A stretch of DNA of 64,000 nucleotides from Stenotrophomonas mori (GTDB lineage: Bacteria > Pseudomonadota > Gammaproteobacteria > Xanthomonadales > Xanthomonadaceae): positions 62,001 to 126,000 of the forward strand of contig NZ_JAIKTS010000001.1 of assembly GCF_023556335.1 (NCBI RefSeq), written 5' to 3'. Below the pieces are notes generated by a model. The model searched no databases. It was not told where the DNA came from and was given only the letters and a program-made list of their open reading frames with translations. Both the position numbers and the translations under genes were made by a program. Below, piece by piece: positions 9,601 through 20,414 of this stretch (the stretch's first letter is position 1; every line of letters begins with the position of its first letter).

Positions 9601-10875
9601 GTGTCCGATCTTGATCAGGTCACGCTCAACGCCGGTGACAAATCCGCCGTTCTGCCTGTAGTGAAACCCGTGCTGGGCAACGATTGCGTCGACATCTCGA
9701 AGTTGACCCGGGAAACCGGTCTGTTCACCTACGACTCCGGCTATACCGCCACCGCCAGCTGCAAGTCCGCCATCACCTACATCGATGGCGACCAGGGCGT
9801 GCTGCTGTACCGCGGCTACCCGATCGAGCAGCTGTCCGAGAAGTCCAGCTTCGTCGAAGTGGCCTACATGCTGGTCAATGGCGAGCGCCCGGACGCGGCC
9901 CAGCTGAAGGCGTTCGAGGCCGAGCTGGCCGAGGAGGCCGGCGTCGGCGAGGCGACCAACACCCTGATCGGCAGCTTCGCCAAGAACGCGCACCCGATGG
10001 CGATCCTGACCGCGACGATCGCGCAGCTGTCGGCGGAATACCACGACTCGCTGGACCTGGACGATGCCGAGCAGCGCCGCAAGGCCGCGGTGCGCCTGAT
10101 CGCCAAGGTGCCGACCCTGTCGGCGCTGATCTACCGCCACGGCAAGGGCCTGCCGGCCAATGTGCCGGACACCTCGCTGGACTACGTCAGCCGCTTCCTG
10201 AAGCAGACGTTCGAGGCCGCCGACGGTAGCTACGACCTGAACAAGGACGTGGTCAAGGCGCTGGACCTGCTGTTCATCCTGCATGCCGACCACGAGCAGA
10301 ACGCCTCGACCTCGACCGTGCGCCTGGTCGGCTCGACCGGTGCCAACCCCTACGCGTCGCTCGCCGCCGGCGTAACCGCGCTGTGGGGCCCCGCCCACGG
10401 CGGCGCCAACGAAGCCGTGCTGAAGATGCTGGAGGAGATCGGCAGCGCCGACAATGTCGAGGCCGCGGTACTCAAGGCCAAGGACAAGACCTCCGGTTTC
10501 CGCCTGATGGGCTTCGGCCACCGCGTCTACAAGAACTTCGACCCGCGCGCCAAGGTGATCGGCGAGATGACCAAGCAGGTGCTGGGCCAGCTCGGCGTGC
10601 AGGACCCGCTGCTCGACGTCGCGATCAAGCTGGAGCAGGCCGCCCTGCAGGACGACTACTTCGTGGCCCGCAAGCTGTACCCGAACGTCGATTTCTACAG
10701 CGGCATCATCTACAAGGCGCTGCAGATCCCGACCGAGATGTTCACGGTGATGTTCGCCCTGGGCCGTACCGCCGGCTGGGTGTCGCACTGGCTGGAGCAG
10801 CAGGTCGATCCGGAAATGAAGATCGGCCGTCCGCGCCAGGTCTATACCGGCCACGCCGTGCGCGACTACACCTGA
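9601..10875 (+). CDS. gltA: Citrate synthase (type II, hexameric)
   Basis: Citrate synthase condenses acetyl-CoA and oxaloacetate, the entry step of the TCA cycle. The 424-residue protein matches the Gram-negative allosteric type. Catalytic residues are visible as H266 (PAHGGANEAV), H307 (GFGHRVYKNFDPRAK) and D364 (NVDFYSGI), each shifted by two from E. coli H264, H305 and D362. The start is GTG at 9601, preceded by GAGGAG at good spacing; no better ATG exists. The gene is monocistronic, bounded by terminators on both sides. Confidence 0.97.
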   Translation: MSDLDQVTLNAGDKSAVLPVVKPVLGNDCVDISKLTRETGLFTYDSGYTATASCKSAITYIDGDQGVLLYRGYPIEQLSEKSSFVEVAYMLVNGERPDAAQLKAFEAELAEEAGVGEATNTLIGSFAKNAHPMAILTATIAQLSAEYHDSLDLDDAEQRRKAAVRLIAKVPTLSALIYRHGKGLPANVPDTSLDYVSRFLKQTFEAADGSYDLNKDVVKALDLLFILHADHEQNASTSTVRLVGSTGANPYASLAAGVTALWGPAHGGANEAVLKMLEEIGSADNVEAAVLKAKDKTSGFRLMGFGHRVYKNFDPRAKVIGEMTKQVLGQLGVQDPLLDVAIKLEQAALQDDYFVARKLYPNVDFYSGIIYKALQIPTEMFTVMFALGRTAGWVSHWLEQQVDPEMKIGRPRQVYTGHAVRDYT

Positions 10876-10911
10876 GCGCGCGGCGCGGATGCGCCGCCAT
10901 CGCTTATGAAG

Positions 10912-10935
10912 AACCCCGCTCCGGCGGGGTTTTTT
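10912..10935 (+). terminator. Rho-independent terminator after gltA
   Basis: AACCCCGC-TCCG-GCGGGGTT forms a perfect 8-bp stem with a 4-base loop, followed by a run of six T residues; 37 bases after the gltA stop. Confidence 0.9.
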
Positions 10936-11050
10936 CATGCGCGCCCGGTCGCCGCCGTCGTTGGCGGGCCGGAGGGGGCCTCGGCGCCAAGGGCGCGCGA
11001 TGTGCAGTGTGGGCCGCCAGGCGTGCGGCGGGAGCCCGGACGGGGGGCGC

Positions 11051-11668
11051 CTATTCCCCGGGGCCGGCCAGGCGCCGACGCATCTGCGCAAGCGTCGCGC
11101 GCGGCAGCGGCTTGCCGTCCTCGCGTGCGACCGGCGGTTGCCGCAGTGCGGCTTCGGGCAGCACCACCAGCTCGAACGGGACCTCGTCGGCGATGAAGCT
11201 CCACCCGGGAAAAGGCGCGCGCGCGGTCTGGCCGGCCAGCTGCAGGTGCCAGGTGCGGGCGACGGCGGGAATGCCATGCTCGTCCAGCAGGCGCTGCACC
11301 GCCGCGCTGTCATCGCAGTGCAGGTGCAGGACGACCGCAGTGCCGGCATCGGCGGTGCCGGCCAGCACGGCGCCGGTCAGGCGCGGCTCGAAATCGGCCA
11401 GGAACTGCATGGCCTGCAGTGCGGCGTCGCGGTGGCGGTGCAGGGCGGCCGGTTGCGATGCCGAGTCGAACAGCCGCTGCTGTTCGCGCAGGATGTCCTC
11501 CACCTGGGCCACGCGCGGCCAGCGCGCGTCGTCGCGCACGCCCAGGCGGGCGGCGGCCCTGCGCAGGGCCTGGTCGAGATCGTCGATGCCGCTCTCGCGC
11601 ACCAGGCGCGCCGCCTCCTGGGCGATCAGCACGCGTTCGCGGTGAAGGCTCGGGCGGGGGCGGGACAT
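11051..11668 (-). CDS. Conserved protein of unknown function between gltA and mrcA
   Basis: A 205-residue soluble protein. I do not recognise a characterised family. The first half is helical and rich in Arg and Glu (QEAARLVRESGIDDLDQALR). The second half has a strand-rich segment, AVVLHLHCDDSAAVQRLLDE, and ends with RATLAQMRRRLAGPGE. No signal peptide or membrane segment is visible. The ATG at 11668 has GGAGAG just upstream and is preferred over an in-frame GTG at 11680. It lies 67 bases downstream of mrcA on the same strand, so it may be transcribed from the mrcA promoter; a hairpin lies between them. Confidence 0.7.
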   Translation of the reverse strand: MSRPRPSLHRERVLIAQEAARLVRESGIDDLDQALRRAAARLGVRDDARWPRVAQVEDILREQQRLFDSASQPAALHRHRDAALQAMQFLADFEPRLTGAVLAGTADAGTAVVLHLHCDDSAAVQRLLDEHGIPAVARTWHLQLAGQTARAPFPGWSFIADEVPFELVVLPEAALRQPPVAREDGKPLPRATLAQMRRRLAGPGE

Positions 11669-11701
11669 GGCGCTCTCCACGGCGGCGGGATGCGTGCCGG
11701 C

Positions 11702-11729
11702 GCGGGAGGGCGTGCAGGCACCCTCCCGC
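11702..11729 (-). terminator. Hairpin between mrcA and the downstream gene
   Basis: GCGGGAGGG and CCCTCCCGC make a perfect 9-bp stem around a 10-base loop, seven bases beyond the mrcA stop. There is no T run, so full termination is doubtful. Confidence 0.4.
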
Positions 11730-11735
11730 TGGCGG

Positions 11736-14192
11736 TCAGAAGATATCGAAGGCGGCGTCGTCGGACTGTGCGTCCTGCGGATCGAAATCGAACTCCTGCA
11801 TCCGGTCCAGGTCCTCGACCTTGATCCACTCGGTGGCCCCGTTGAGGGTCGCCTCCACCATGCCGGCCGGCGGCTCGTTGGTGGCGATCGGCGCGTCCTT
11901 CAGGGCCGTCCGCATGTAGTCGATCCAGATCGGCAGCGCCGCGCGGCCACCGTATTCGCGGTAGCCCAGCGAGCGGAAGTCGTCGCGGCCGACCCAGACC
12001 GTGGTCGCCAGGGTGCTGCCGAAGCCGGAGAACCAGGCGTCGCGGTGGTCGTTGGTGGAACCGGTCTTGCCGCCCACGTCCGCACGCCCCAGCGCCCGTG
12101 CGGCGCCGCCGGTGCCGCGCTGGACCACGTCGCGCATCATCGATACCAACTGGTAGGCGGTGCGCTCGTCGATCGCGCGCGGTGCCGTGCGGGCCTCGGG
12201 GTCGGCGCCGCCCTCGGCCGTCCCGGCCGCGGGGGCGTCGTCCCCGGGGGCGGTGGCCGGCGGGGCCTCGGGGCGGGCGGGGGGCGGCGCCGGGGCCGCC
12301 TCGGCGCCGAAGTTGAAGCCGTCCACCACCTGGCTGGCAGGCGTGGCGGCCGTTCCGCCCCCGCCGCAGCCGCGGCAGGCCAGAGCCGGGTTTTCCTTGA
12401 ACACCACGGTGCCGTCGCGGTCCACGACCTCGTCGATCATCCAGGTCTCCACCCGTGAGCCGCCGTTGAGGAACACGGCATAGCCGCGTGCGACCGACAG
12501 CGGCGTCAGCGAGGCGGTGCCCAGCGACATCGACAGGTTTGGCGGCAGCTCGGCTTCCTGGAACCCGAACTGGCTGATGTACTTGCGCGCGAAATCCACG
12601 CCGATGCTGTCCAGCAGGCGCACCGACACCAGGTTGCGCGACTGCACCAGGGCTTCGCGCAGGCGCATCGGGCCGCGGAAACCGCCGCCATCGTTCTTCG
12701 GTTCCCAGGTCTTGCCGCGGCGGTCGCGGAACACCACCGGTGCGTCGAGCACGATGGAGGCCGGGTTGAAGCCCTTGTCGAACGCGGCGGCGTACAGGAA
12801 CGGCTTGAAGCTCGAACCGGGCTGGCGCCGCGCCTGGGTGGCGCGGTTGAACTTGTTGCCGGCGAAGCTGAAGCCGCCGACCAGGGCGCGCAGGGCGCCG
12901 CTGTCGGCATCCAGGGACACCAGCGCCGCCTGCCCGGCGGGCAGCTGTTCGATCAGCCACTCATCGTCCTTGGCGCCACGGCGCACGCGGATCAGGTCGC
13001 CGCGCTTGACCAGCTTCGCCGGCGGGCGGTTGGTCCAGCGGCTGGACGCCGCCGGCAGCACCAGCTCGGTGCGGTCGGCCAGCACCACGTCGATGCCGCC
13101 ATCGGCGTGCAGGGCCGACACCACCGCCGGCAGCAGCCCGGACTGCGCCGACACGCCGGCGGCATGGCGGGCCAGCACCGTGGCGTCGGCATCGGCGGCG
13201 AGCTCGAAGTGCTGCTCGGCGCCGCGCCAGCCGCGGCGGTGGTCGTACAGCAGCAGGCCGTCGCGTATCGCGGTGTTGGCGGCCTCCTGCATCCGGCTGT
13301 CGATGGTGGTGGTGACGCGGTAGCCCTTGTTGAGCACGTCGCCGCCATGCCGCGCGATCATTTCCTGGCGCACCATCTCGGCCACGTAGGGCGCGTTGAC
13401 CTCGATCGGCGGTTCGTGCGGGCTGGCGTGCATCGGCACCGCCTTGGCGGCATCGGCCTCGGCCTGGCTGACGAAACCGAGCTCGGCCATGCGCTGCAGC
13501 ACGTAGTTGTCGCGGCGCTGGCGCGCGCGCTCGGGGTTGCTGATCGGGTTGCCGCTGGAGGGGAACTTGGGGATGCCGGCCAGCGAGGCCATCTCGTCCA
13601 GGTCCAGCGCGTCGAGCTTCTTGCCGTAGTAGTACTCGGCCGCCGCGCCGATGCCGTAGGCGCGGTTGCCGAAGAAGCTCTTGTTCAGGTACAGCTCGAA
13701 GATCTCGTCCTTGCTCAACTCGCGCTCGATCTTGCGCGCGAGCAGGATCTCGGCCAGCTTGCGGGTATAGCTGTACTCGGAGCTGAGGAAGAACTGCCGC
13801 GCCACCTGCTGGGTGATGGTGGAACCGCCGGGTACGCGCTTGGCGTCGGTCGTGGCCAGCAGCCAGAACGCGCGGGCGATGCCCTTGTAGTCGACGCCGC
13901 CGTGCTCGTAGAAGCGGGCGTCCTCGGTGGCCAGGAAGGCCTGCTTCAGGCGCTCGGGCACGTCCTCGATCTGGACCGGGTAGCGGCGGGTCTCGCCGAA
14001 CACGGCCATGAGCTTGCCGTCGGCGGCATGGACGTACATCGGTTCCTGCAGTTCGACGCCGCGCAGCGTCTGCACGTCCGGCAGCTTCGAAGAGATGACA
14101 TAATAGAGCGCGCCGGCGGCAATCGCGCCGGCCAGCGCCAAGGCGGAGAACAAGGCCAGCAGCCAGCGCAGCCAGCGACGGAAACGGGGCAT
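11736..14192 (-). CDS. mrcA: Penicillin-binding protein 1A (bifunctional transglycosylase/transpeptidase)
   Basis: PBP1a polymerises and cross-links peptidoglycan from the periplasmic side. The 818-residue protein has a cytoplasmic stub and one N-terminal transmembrane helix ([21 protein letters not shown]). The GT51 domain follows ([39 protein letters not shown]), then a long OB-type insertion, then the transpeptidase domain with SSFK (S460, K463), SRN and KTGSTND. Between SRN and KTG is an Ala/Pro/Gly-rich linker of about 60 residues. The ATG at 14192 was chosen; a TTG one codon upstream is not needed. The gene is divergent from pilM, a usual Xanthomonadaceae arrangement. Confidence 0.96.
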   Translation of the reverse strand: MPRFRRWLRWLLALFSALALAGAIAAGALYYVISSKLPDVQTLRGVELQEPMYVHAADGKLMAVFGETRRYPVQIEDVPERLKQAFLATEDARFYEHGGVDYKGIARAFWLLATTDAKRVPGGSTITQQVARQFFLSSEYSYTRKLAEILLARKIERELSKDEIFELYLNKSFFGNRAYGIGAAAEYYYGKKLDALDLDEMASLAGIPKFPSSGNPISNPERARQRRDNYVLQRMAELGFVSQAEADAAKAVPMHASPHEPPIEVNAPYVAEMVRQEMIARHGGDVLNKGYRVTTTIDSRMQEAANTAIRDGLLLYDHRRGWRGAEQHFELAADADATVLARHAAGVSAQSGLLPAVVSALHADGGIDVVLADRTELVLPAASSRWTNRPPAKLVKRGDLIRVRRGAKDDEWLIEQLPAGQAALVSLDADSGALRALVGGFSFAGNKFNRATQARRQPGSSFKPFLYAAAFDKGFNPASIVLDAPVVFRDRRGKTWEPKNDGGGFRGPMRLREALVQSRNLVSVRLLDSIGVDFARKYISQFGFQEAELPPNLSMSLGTASLTPLSVARGYAVFLNGGSRVETWMIDEVVDRDGTVVFKENPALACRGCGGGGTAATPASQVVDGFNFGAEAAPAPPPARPEAPPATAPGDDAPAAGTAEGGADPEARTAPRAIDERTAYQLVSMMRDVVQRGTGGAARALGRADVGGKTGSTNDHRDAWFSGFGSTLATTVWVGRDDFRSLGYREYGGRAALPIWIDYMRTALKDAPIATNEPPAGMVEATLNGATEWIKVEDLDRMQEFDFDPQDAQSDDAAFDIF

Positions 14193-14222
14193 CAAGCAGG
14201 ATTCCGATTGCGGATTTGGTAG

Positions 14223-15466
<1,244 letters not shown>

Positions 15467-15467
<1 letters not shown>

Positions 15468-16177
15468 TGGCGCGCATCAATCTATTGCCGTGGCGCGCGG
15501 AGCGCCGCAAGCAGCGCCAGCGCGAGTTCTACACGATGCTCGGGCTGGCCGCGGCGGCCGGCGTGGTGCTGTCCCTGCTGCTCTACTTCTATTACGACGG
15601 GCAGGTCGGCGGCCAGAACGAACGCAACCGCTTCCTCGACGCGGAGATCGCCAAGGTCAAGGAGCAGAACCAGGAGATCGAACGCCTGGACCGCCAGAAG
15701 GAGCGGCTGCTCGCCCGCAAGCAGGTGATCGAGGAACTGCAGGGCAAGCGCTCGCAGATGGTGCACCTGTTCGACGCGCTGGTGCGCACGATTCCCGATG
15801 GCGTGGTGCTGACCTCGCTCAAGCAGGAAGGCGAGATCCTCACCCTGGAGGGACGCACGCAGTCCAATGCCCGGGTGAGCGCCTATATGCGCAACCTCGA
15901 GAGCTCGGGCTGGATGAGCAACCCGGAGCTGTCGATCATCGAGGCCAAGGCCCAGGATGGCGCGTCCGGCTTCGTGGACATCAAGTCGCTGCCCTATGTC
16001 TTCATCCTGCGGGTGAAGCTGCCGACGCCGGGCCAGGAACAGCCGGGTCTGGCGGCGGACGCCGAACCGGCGCCGGGGGCGTCTCCCGAGGCCGCCGCGC
16101 CCGCCGCCGCGCATCCGGACGCCGCCGACGCGGCCGCGCCGGCGGCCCCGGCCGCTGCCCAGGAGGCCCGCCCATGA
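15467..16177 (+). CDS. pilN: Type IV pilus assembly protein PilN
   Basis: PilN is a bitopic inner-membrane protein that pairs with PilO and tethers PilM. The 236-residue protein begins MARINLLPWRAERRKQRQ, the PilM-binding tail. One transmembrane helix follows near residues 24-44 (LGLAAAAGVVLSLLLYFYY), then a coiled coil (AEIAKVKEQNQEIERLDRQK) and a ferredoxin-like periplasmic domain. The C-terminus is an Ala/Pro-rich tail of about 50 residues, longer than in E. coli or Pseudomonas homologues. Start and stop overlap pilM (1 nt) and pilO (4 nt), so translation is probably coupled. Confidence 0.95.
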
Positions 16178-16854
16178 GCAGGAACAAGAGCAGTTTCAGC
16201 AACCTGGACCTCAACAACATCGGCAACTGGCCGAAGGCGCCCAAGCTCGCGTTCTGCGTGCTGCTGGCGCTGTTGATGATCGGCCTGTCCTACCTGCTGG
16301 TGATCCGCGGCAAGGCCGAGGAGCTGACCAGCCTGGAGGCGAAGGAAGCTACCCTGCGCCAGACCTTCGAGAAGGAACAGCGGCGCGCGGCCAACCTGGA
16401 GCCGTTGAAGCAGCAGCTGGCGCAGATGGAGCAGGTGCTGCAGCAGATGCTGCGGCAGCTGCCCAGCAAGACCGAGATGCCGGACCTGATCATCGACGTG
16501 TCGCAGACCGCGCTGTCCAGCGGCCTGAACAACGAATTGTTCAAGCCGGGCGACGAGCAGCTGAAGGAGTTCTACGCCGAGAAGCCGATCGCCTTGCGGC
16601 TGGTGGGCAGCTACCACCAGTTCGGCGCGTTCGTCAGCGGCGTGGCGTCGCTGCCGCGCGTGGTGATCCTGACCATGCACGACATCAACCTGAAGCCGAA
16701 GGACCTCAAATCCGGCATCTCCGCCCGGGGCGGCGCGCTGGAACTGTCCGGAACGGTCAAGACCTACCGCTACCTGGACGACAGCGAGCTGGAGGAACAG
16801 GAGCAGAAGGCCGCCGCCGAAGAAGCGGCGCGCAAGAAGGGGGCACGGCGATGA
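16174..16854 (+). CDS. pilO: Type IV pilus assembly protein PilO
   Basis: PilO partners PilN in the inner-membrane alignment subcomplex and contacts PilP. The 226-residue protein has a short polar N-terminus with NIGNWPKAPK, one transmembrane helix (FCVLLALLMIGLSYLLVI), and a long coiled coil rich in Gln/Glu. The periplasmic domain includes SYHQFGAFVSGVASLPRVV, a PilO hallmark. The tail is charged (EEQEQKAAAEEAARKK). It overlaps pilN and pilP by four bases each, the ATGA arrangement. Confidence 0.95.
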   Translation: MSRNKSSFSNLDLNNIGNWPKAPKLAFCVLLALLMIGLSYLLVIRGKAEELTSLEAKEATLRQTFEKEQRRAANLEPLKQQLAQMEQVLQQMLRQLPSKTEMPDLIIDVSQTALSSGLNNELFKPGDEQLKEFYAEKPIALRLVGSYHQFGAFVSGVASLPRVVILTMHDINLKPKDLKSGISARGGALELSGTVKTYRYLDDSELEEQEQKAAAEEAARKKGARR

Positions 16855-17390
16855 GGGGAGGCCTTCACATCCACCGGGCGATGTGCGCGGCGGCGCTGGT
16901 GCTGGCGCTGGGCGCCTGCTCGCGGGGCATCAGCAGCACGCCGGGCGATGCGCCCAACCTGCGCAAGTGGGTGGCCGACGTGCGTGCGCGTCCGGCGACA
17001 CCGCTGGATCCGCTGCCGGTGATGCAGCAGTTCGAGACCTTCGAGTACGCGGTCCAGGGCATGCGCGATCCGTTCAGCGACGCCTGGATCAACCAGGAGG
17101 GCGGTGCCGGCCTGCGTCCGGACCCGGACCGTCGCAAGGAACCACTGGAAGCGTTTCCGCTCGACAGCCTGGACATGGTGGGGACCATCGGCACCGGCGC
17201 GGGCATGGTCGCGCTGGTGATGGGGCCGGACAAGGTGACCTACCGCGTGCGTCCCGGCGTCTACCTGGGGCAGAGCGACGGCCGCATCACCGCTGTGCGC
17301 GAGGATGGCGTGGAGCTGATTGAACTGGTGCCCGACGGCGCTGGCGGCTGGCTGGAACGTCCGGCCTCGCTGGCGCTTGACGATCGATGA
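16851..17390 (+). CDS. pilP: Type IV pilus lipoprotein PilP
   Basis: PilP is an inner-membrane lipoprotein that connects PilN/PilO with the PilQ secretin. The 179-residue protein has a lipobox LGAC with the acylated cysteine at residue 23. An N-terminal extended segment binds PilNO, and a C-terminal beta domain (LDMVGTIGTGAGMVALV, YRVRPGVYLGQSDGRI) docks on PilQ. It begins inside the end of pilO and is followed by pilQ after 21 bases. Confidence 0.95.
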   Translation: MRGGLHIHRAMCAAALVLALGACSRGISSTPGDAPNLRKWVADVRARPATPLDPLPVMQQFETFEYAVQGMRDPFSDAWINQEGGAGLRPDPDRRKEPLEAFPLDSLDMVGTIGTGAGMVALVMGPDKVTYRVRPGVYLGQSDGRITAVREDGVELIELVPDGAGGWLERPASLALDDR

Positions 17391-17411
17391 ATGATGATTG
17401 GGGATAGCACG

Positions 17412-19292
17412 ATGACTTTTTCCAAAGCCCTGAGCCTGCGTCCCGTCCGGCGCCAAGCGATGGTCCATGCCCGCGCGCTGGGTGTCGCGCTGGCCCTGGC
17501 CTGCGGCTCTCCGCTGGTGGCGTTCGCCGCCGATGACCTGCCCGCCGCCGCGACCGCCCAGGCCGCGGTGGCCGTGACCAAGGTCGACTTCAAGCGTGGC
17601 GACGACGGCAGTGGCCGCCTGGTCCTGCAGTTCGACGGCCAGGGCGCCAGCCCGGACCTGCGCAACCAGGGCGACAGCGTGGTGGTGGACATCGGCAACG
17701 CGGTGTTGCCGCCGGCACTGCAGCGCCCGTTGAACGTGGTCGATTTCGCGACCCCGGTGCAGCGCATCGATGCCCGCCCGTCCGGCGGCGGCGCGCAGCT
17801 GGTGCTCAGCACCCAGGGCGCGTTCGAATCGCTGGCCTACCAGTCCGGCAGCGAGTACGTGGTGGAGATCTCGCCGCGGCAGCCGCAGGCGGCGACCGGC
17901 GCGGTGACCGCGCGGACCGTGGCCCAGGCCGCCGCCACGGTGGCGGCGCGCGGGTACAGCGGCAAGCCGGTGACGTTCAACTTCCAGGACGTGCCGGTGC
18001 GCACCGTGCTGCAGCTGGTGGCCGAGGAGTCCGGGCTCAACCTGGTGGCGTCGGACACCGTGCAGGGCAATGTGACGCTGCGCCTGGTGAACGTGCCGTG
18101 GGACCAGGCGCTGGACATCGTGCTGCGCGCGAAGGGCCTGGACAAGCGCCGCGACGGCGGTGTGATCTGGGTCGCGCCGCAGCCGGAGCTGGCCAAGTTC
18201 GAGCAGGAGAAGGAAGACGCGCGCATCGCGATCGAAGAGCGCGAGAACCTGGTCACCGACTACATCCAGATCAACTACCACAGCGCCGAAACCATCTTCA
18301 AGGCGCTCACCGAGGCCAAGGGCATCGGCGGCAGCAGCGGTGGCGGCAGTGGCAGCAATGGCCAGCGCGAGAACGGTTTCCTCTCCGGCCGCGGCATGAT
18401 CGTGGCCGACGAGCGCACCAACACCCTGATGGTCAGCGACATCCCGAAGAAGATCGCGCAGATGCGCGAGCTGATCGAGGTGATCGACCGCCCGGTCGAC
18501 CAGGTGCTGATCGAAGGCCGCATCGTCATCGCCACCGACACCTTCGCGCGCGAGCTCGGCGCCAAGTTCGGCGTCAACGTCAACAACGTGAACAAGGGCA
18601 CCGGGCGCGGCGACACCTGGGGTGGCACCCTGGGCACCACCGGTGCCAAGGACAGTGTCACCAACACCATCACCGACCGCGGACTCAACGTGAACCTGCC
18701 GATCGAGAGTCCGGCCGGCTCGATCGCCTACACCCTGCTGCGCGGCGGCTTCTCGCTCGACGTGGAGCTGTCGGCGATGCAGGAGGAGGGCCGCGGCGAG
18801 GTGATGTCTAACCCGCGCATCGTCACCGCCAACCAGCGCGAGGGCGTGATCAAGCAGGGCAAGGAGATCGGCTACGTGACCATCTCCGGCGGCGGTGGCG
18901 CCGGCGGCGCGCCGACCGCCAACGTGCAGTTCAAGGAAGTGCTGCTGGAGCTGAAGGTCACCCCGACCATCACCCAGGACAACCGCGTGTTTTTGAACAT
19001 GAACGTGAAGAAGGACGAGGTCGACCGGTACATGGAAGTCACCGACTACGGCACCGTGCCGATCATCAACCGCCGCGAGATCAACACCGCGGTGCTGGTC
19101 GACGACGGCCAGACGGTGGTGATCGGTGGCGTGTACGAATTCACCGACCGCAGCAGCGTGACCAAGGTGCCGTTCCTGGGCGACGTGCCGTTCCTGGGCA
19201 ACCTGTTCAAGAAGCGCGGCCGCAACAAGGACAAGGCCGAGCTGCTGGTGTTCGTGACGCCGAAGATCCTGCGCGTGGCCAAGCCGGACTGA
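17412..19292 (+). CDS. pilQ: Type IV pilus outer-membrane secretin PilQ
   Basis: PilQ forms the outer-membrane channel for the pilus. The 626-residue protein has a cleavable signal peptide (cut near AFAADD), one AMIN domain rather than the two of some homologues, a secretin STN/N0 domain (VTFNFQDVPVRTVLQLVAEE), an N1 domain, and the C-terminal secretin domain (VMSNPRIVTANQREGVIKQG, VPFLGDVPFLGNLFK). A Gly/Ser-rich run follows KGIGG within the N1 region. The ATG at 17412 with GGGGATA upstream is preferred over ATGs at 17391 and 17394, which lack spacing to a ribosome-binding site. It ends the pilMNOPQ operon. Confidence 0.95.
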   Translation: MTFSKALSLRPVRRQAMVHARALGVALALACGSPLVAFAADDLPAAATAQAAVAVTKVDFKRGDDGSGRLVLQFDGQGASPDLRNQGDSVVVDIGNAVLPPALQRPLNVVDFATPVQRIDARPSGGGAQLVLSTQGAFESLAYQSGSEYVVEISPRQPQAATGAVTARTVAQAAATVAARGYSGKPVTFNFQDVPVRTVLQLVAEESGLNLVASDTVQGNVTLRLVNVPWDQALDIVLRAKGLDKRRDGGVIWVAPQPELAKFEQEKEDARIAIEERENLVTDYIQINYHSAETIFKALTEAKGIGGSSGGGSGSNGQRENGFLSGRGMIVADERTNTLMVSDIPKKIAQMRELIEVIDRPVDQVLIEGRIVIATDTFARELGAKFGVNVNNVNKGTGRGDTWGGTLGTTGAKDSVTNTITDRGLNVNLPIESPAGSIAYTLLRGGFSLDVELSAMQEEGRGEVMSNPRIVTANQREGVIKQGKEIGYVTISGGGGAGGAPTANVQFKEVLLELKVTPTITQDNRVFLNMNVKKDEVDRYMEVTDYGTVPIINRREINTAVLVDDGQTVVIGGVYEFTDRSSVTKVPFLGDVPFLGNLFKKRGRNKDKAELLVFVTPKILRVAKPD

Positions 19293-19322
19293 GCGGGCCC
19301 TCGCGGGGCGCGAACGGGCAGG

Positions 19323-19343
19323 GGCCGCCTCCGGGCGGCCTTT
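19323..19343 (+). terminator. Terminator after pilQ
   Basis: GGCCGCC-TCCG-GGCGGCC forms a 7-bp stem with a 4-base loop followed by TTTG, 31 bases after the pilQ stop. The T run is short. Confidence 0.6.
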
Positions 19344-19396
19344 GCCGTTGTGGGGCGGGCTGAACTCTTTCACCGTGGATCGGTCAAACTGCGGCC

Positions 19397-20407
19397 ATGA
19401 GCCTGCCCATGCCCCCTTCCGAGCCGACTGCCGCTGGCGACAGCCTGCATGCGGCCTTCGCCGCCCTGCGCGATGCGCTGGGCACCGAGATCGTTGGCCA
19501 GTCGCGGCTGGTCGAACGCCTACTGGTGGCATTGCTGGCCGACGGCCACCTGCTGGTCGAGGGCGCTCCCGGCCTGGCCAAGACCACCGCGATCCGGGCG
19601 CTGGCCTCGCGCATCGAGGCCGGGTTCGCACGCATCCAGTTCACCCCGGACCTGCTGCCGGCCGACCTGACCGGCACCGATATCTGGCGGCCGCAGGATG
19701 CGCGCTTCGAATTCCAGCCTGGTCCGGTGTTCCATCCGATCCTGCTGGCCGACGAGATCAACCGCGCACCGGCCAAGGTGCAGTCGGCGCTGCTGGAAGC
19801 CATGGGCGAACGGCAGGTGACCGTGGGGGGGCGGACCTACCCGCTGCCGCCGGTGTTCTTGGTCATGGCCACGCAGAATCCGATCGAACAGGAAGGCACC
19901 TTCCCGCTGCCCGAGGCGCAGCTGGACCGGTTCCTCATGCAGGTGCGCATCGGCTATCCGGACGTCGGCGCGGAGACCGAGATCCTGCGGCTGGCGCGCG
20001 CGCGCGCGCTGCAGCCGGCCCCCCCGGGAGGGCCGGTGCACGGCCGCCTGTCGCTGCAGCAGGTCCAGCAGGCGCAACGCGCGGTGCTGGCGCTGCACAT
20101 GGCGCCCTCCCTGGAGCGCTACCTGGTCGAGCTGGTGATGGCCTCGCGCGATGCCTCGGCCTACGACGCCGCGCTGGCGCGGCGCATCGCCTGGGGTGCC
20201 AGTCCGCGCGGATCGATCGCACTGGACCGCTGCGCGCGGGCGCGGGCCTGGCTGGCCGGACGCGACTACGTGACGCCGGACGATGTGCATGCGGTCGCGG
20301 TGGATGTCCTGGGGCACCGGCTGCTGCCCGGCTACGAGGCGGCGGCCGAGGGCTGGGACGGGGCTCGCCTGGCCGCGGCGCTGCTCGACTGCGTGCCGCT
20401 GCCCTGA
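19397..20407 (+). CDS. MoxR family AAA+ ATPase
   Basis: MoxR ATPases act as chaperone-like motors, usually paired with VWA proteins encoded next to them. The 336-residue protein has Walker A GAPGLAKT at residues 56-63, Walker B LLADEINRAP, sensor 1 MATQNPIEQEGTFPLPEAQLDRF, and the C-terminal lid with sensor 2. It is the first gene of a six-gene unit with DUF58, DUF4381, two VWA proteins and BatD, the layout of Bat-type stress and envelope operons. Its exact client is unknown. Confidence 0.93.
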   Translation: MSLPMPPSEPTAAGDSLHAAFAALRDALGTEIVGQSRLVERLLVALLADGHLLVEGAPGLAKTTAIRALASRIEAGFARIQFTPDLLPADLTGTDIWRPQDARFEFQPGPVFHPILLADEINRAPAKVQSALLEAMGERQVTVGGRTYPLPPVFLVMATQNPIEQEGTFPLPEAQLDRFLMQVRIGYPDVGAETEILRLARARALQPAPPGGPVHGRLSLQQVQQAQRAVLALHMAPSLERYLVELVMASRDASAYDAALARRIAWGASPRGSIALDRCARARAWLAGRDYVTPDDVHAVAVDVLGHRLLPGYEAAAEGWDGARLAAALLDCVPLP

Positions 20408-20414
20408 GGCCGGC

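Noticed and set aside
16770-19631. A 953-codon antisense frame over pilP and pilQ
   Set aside because: His/Arg/Val/Leu-rich shadow of the secretin gene with no motif or ribosome-binding site.
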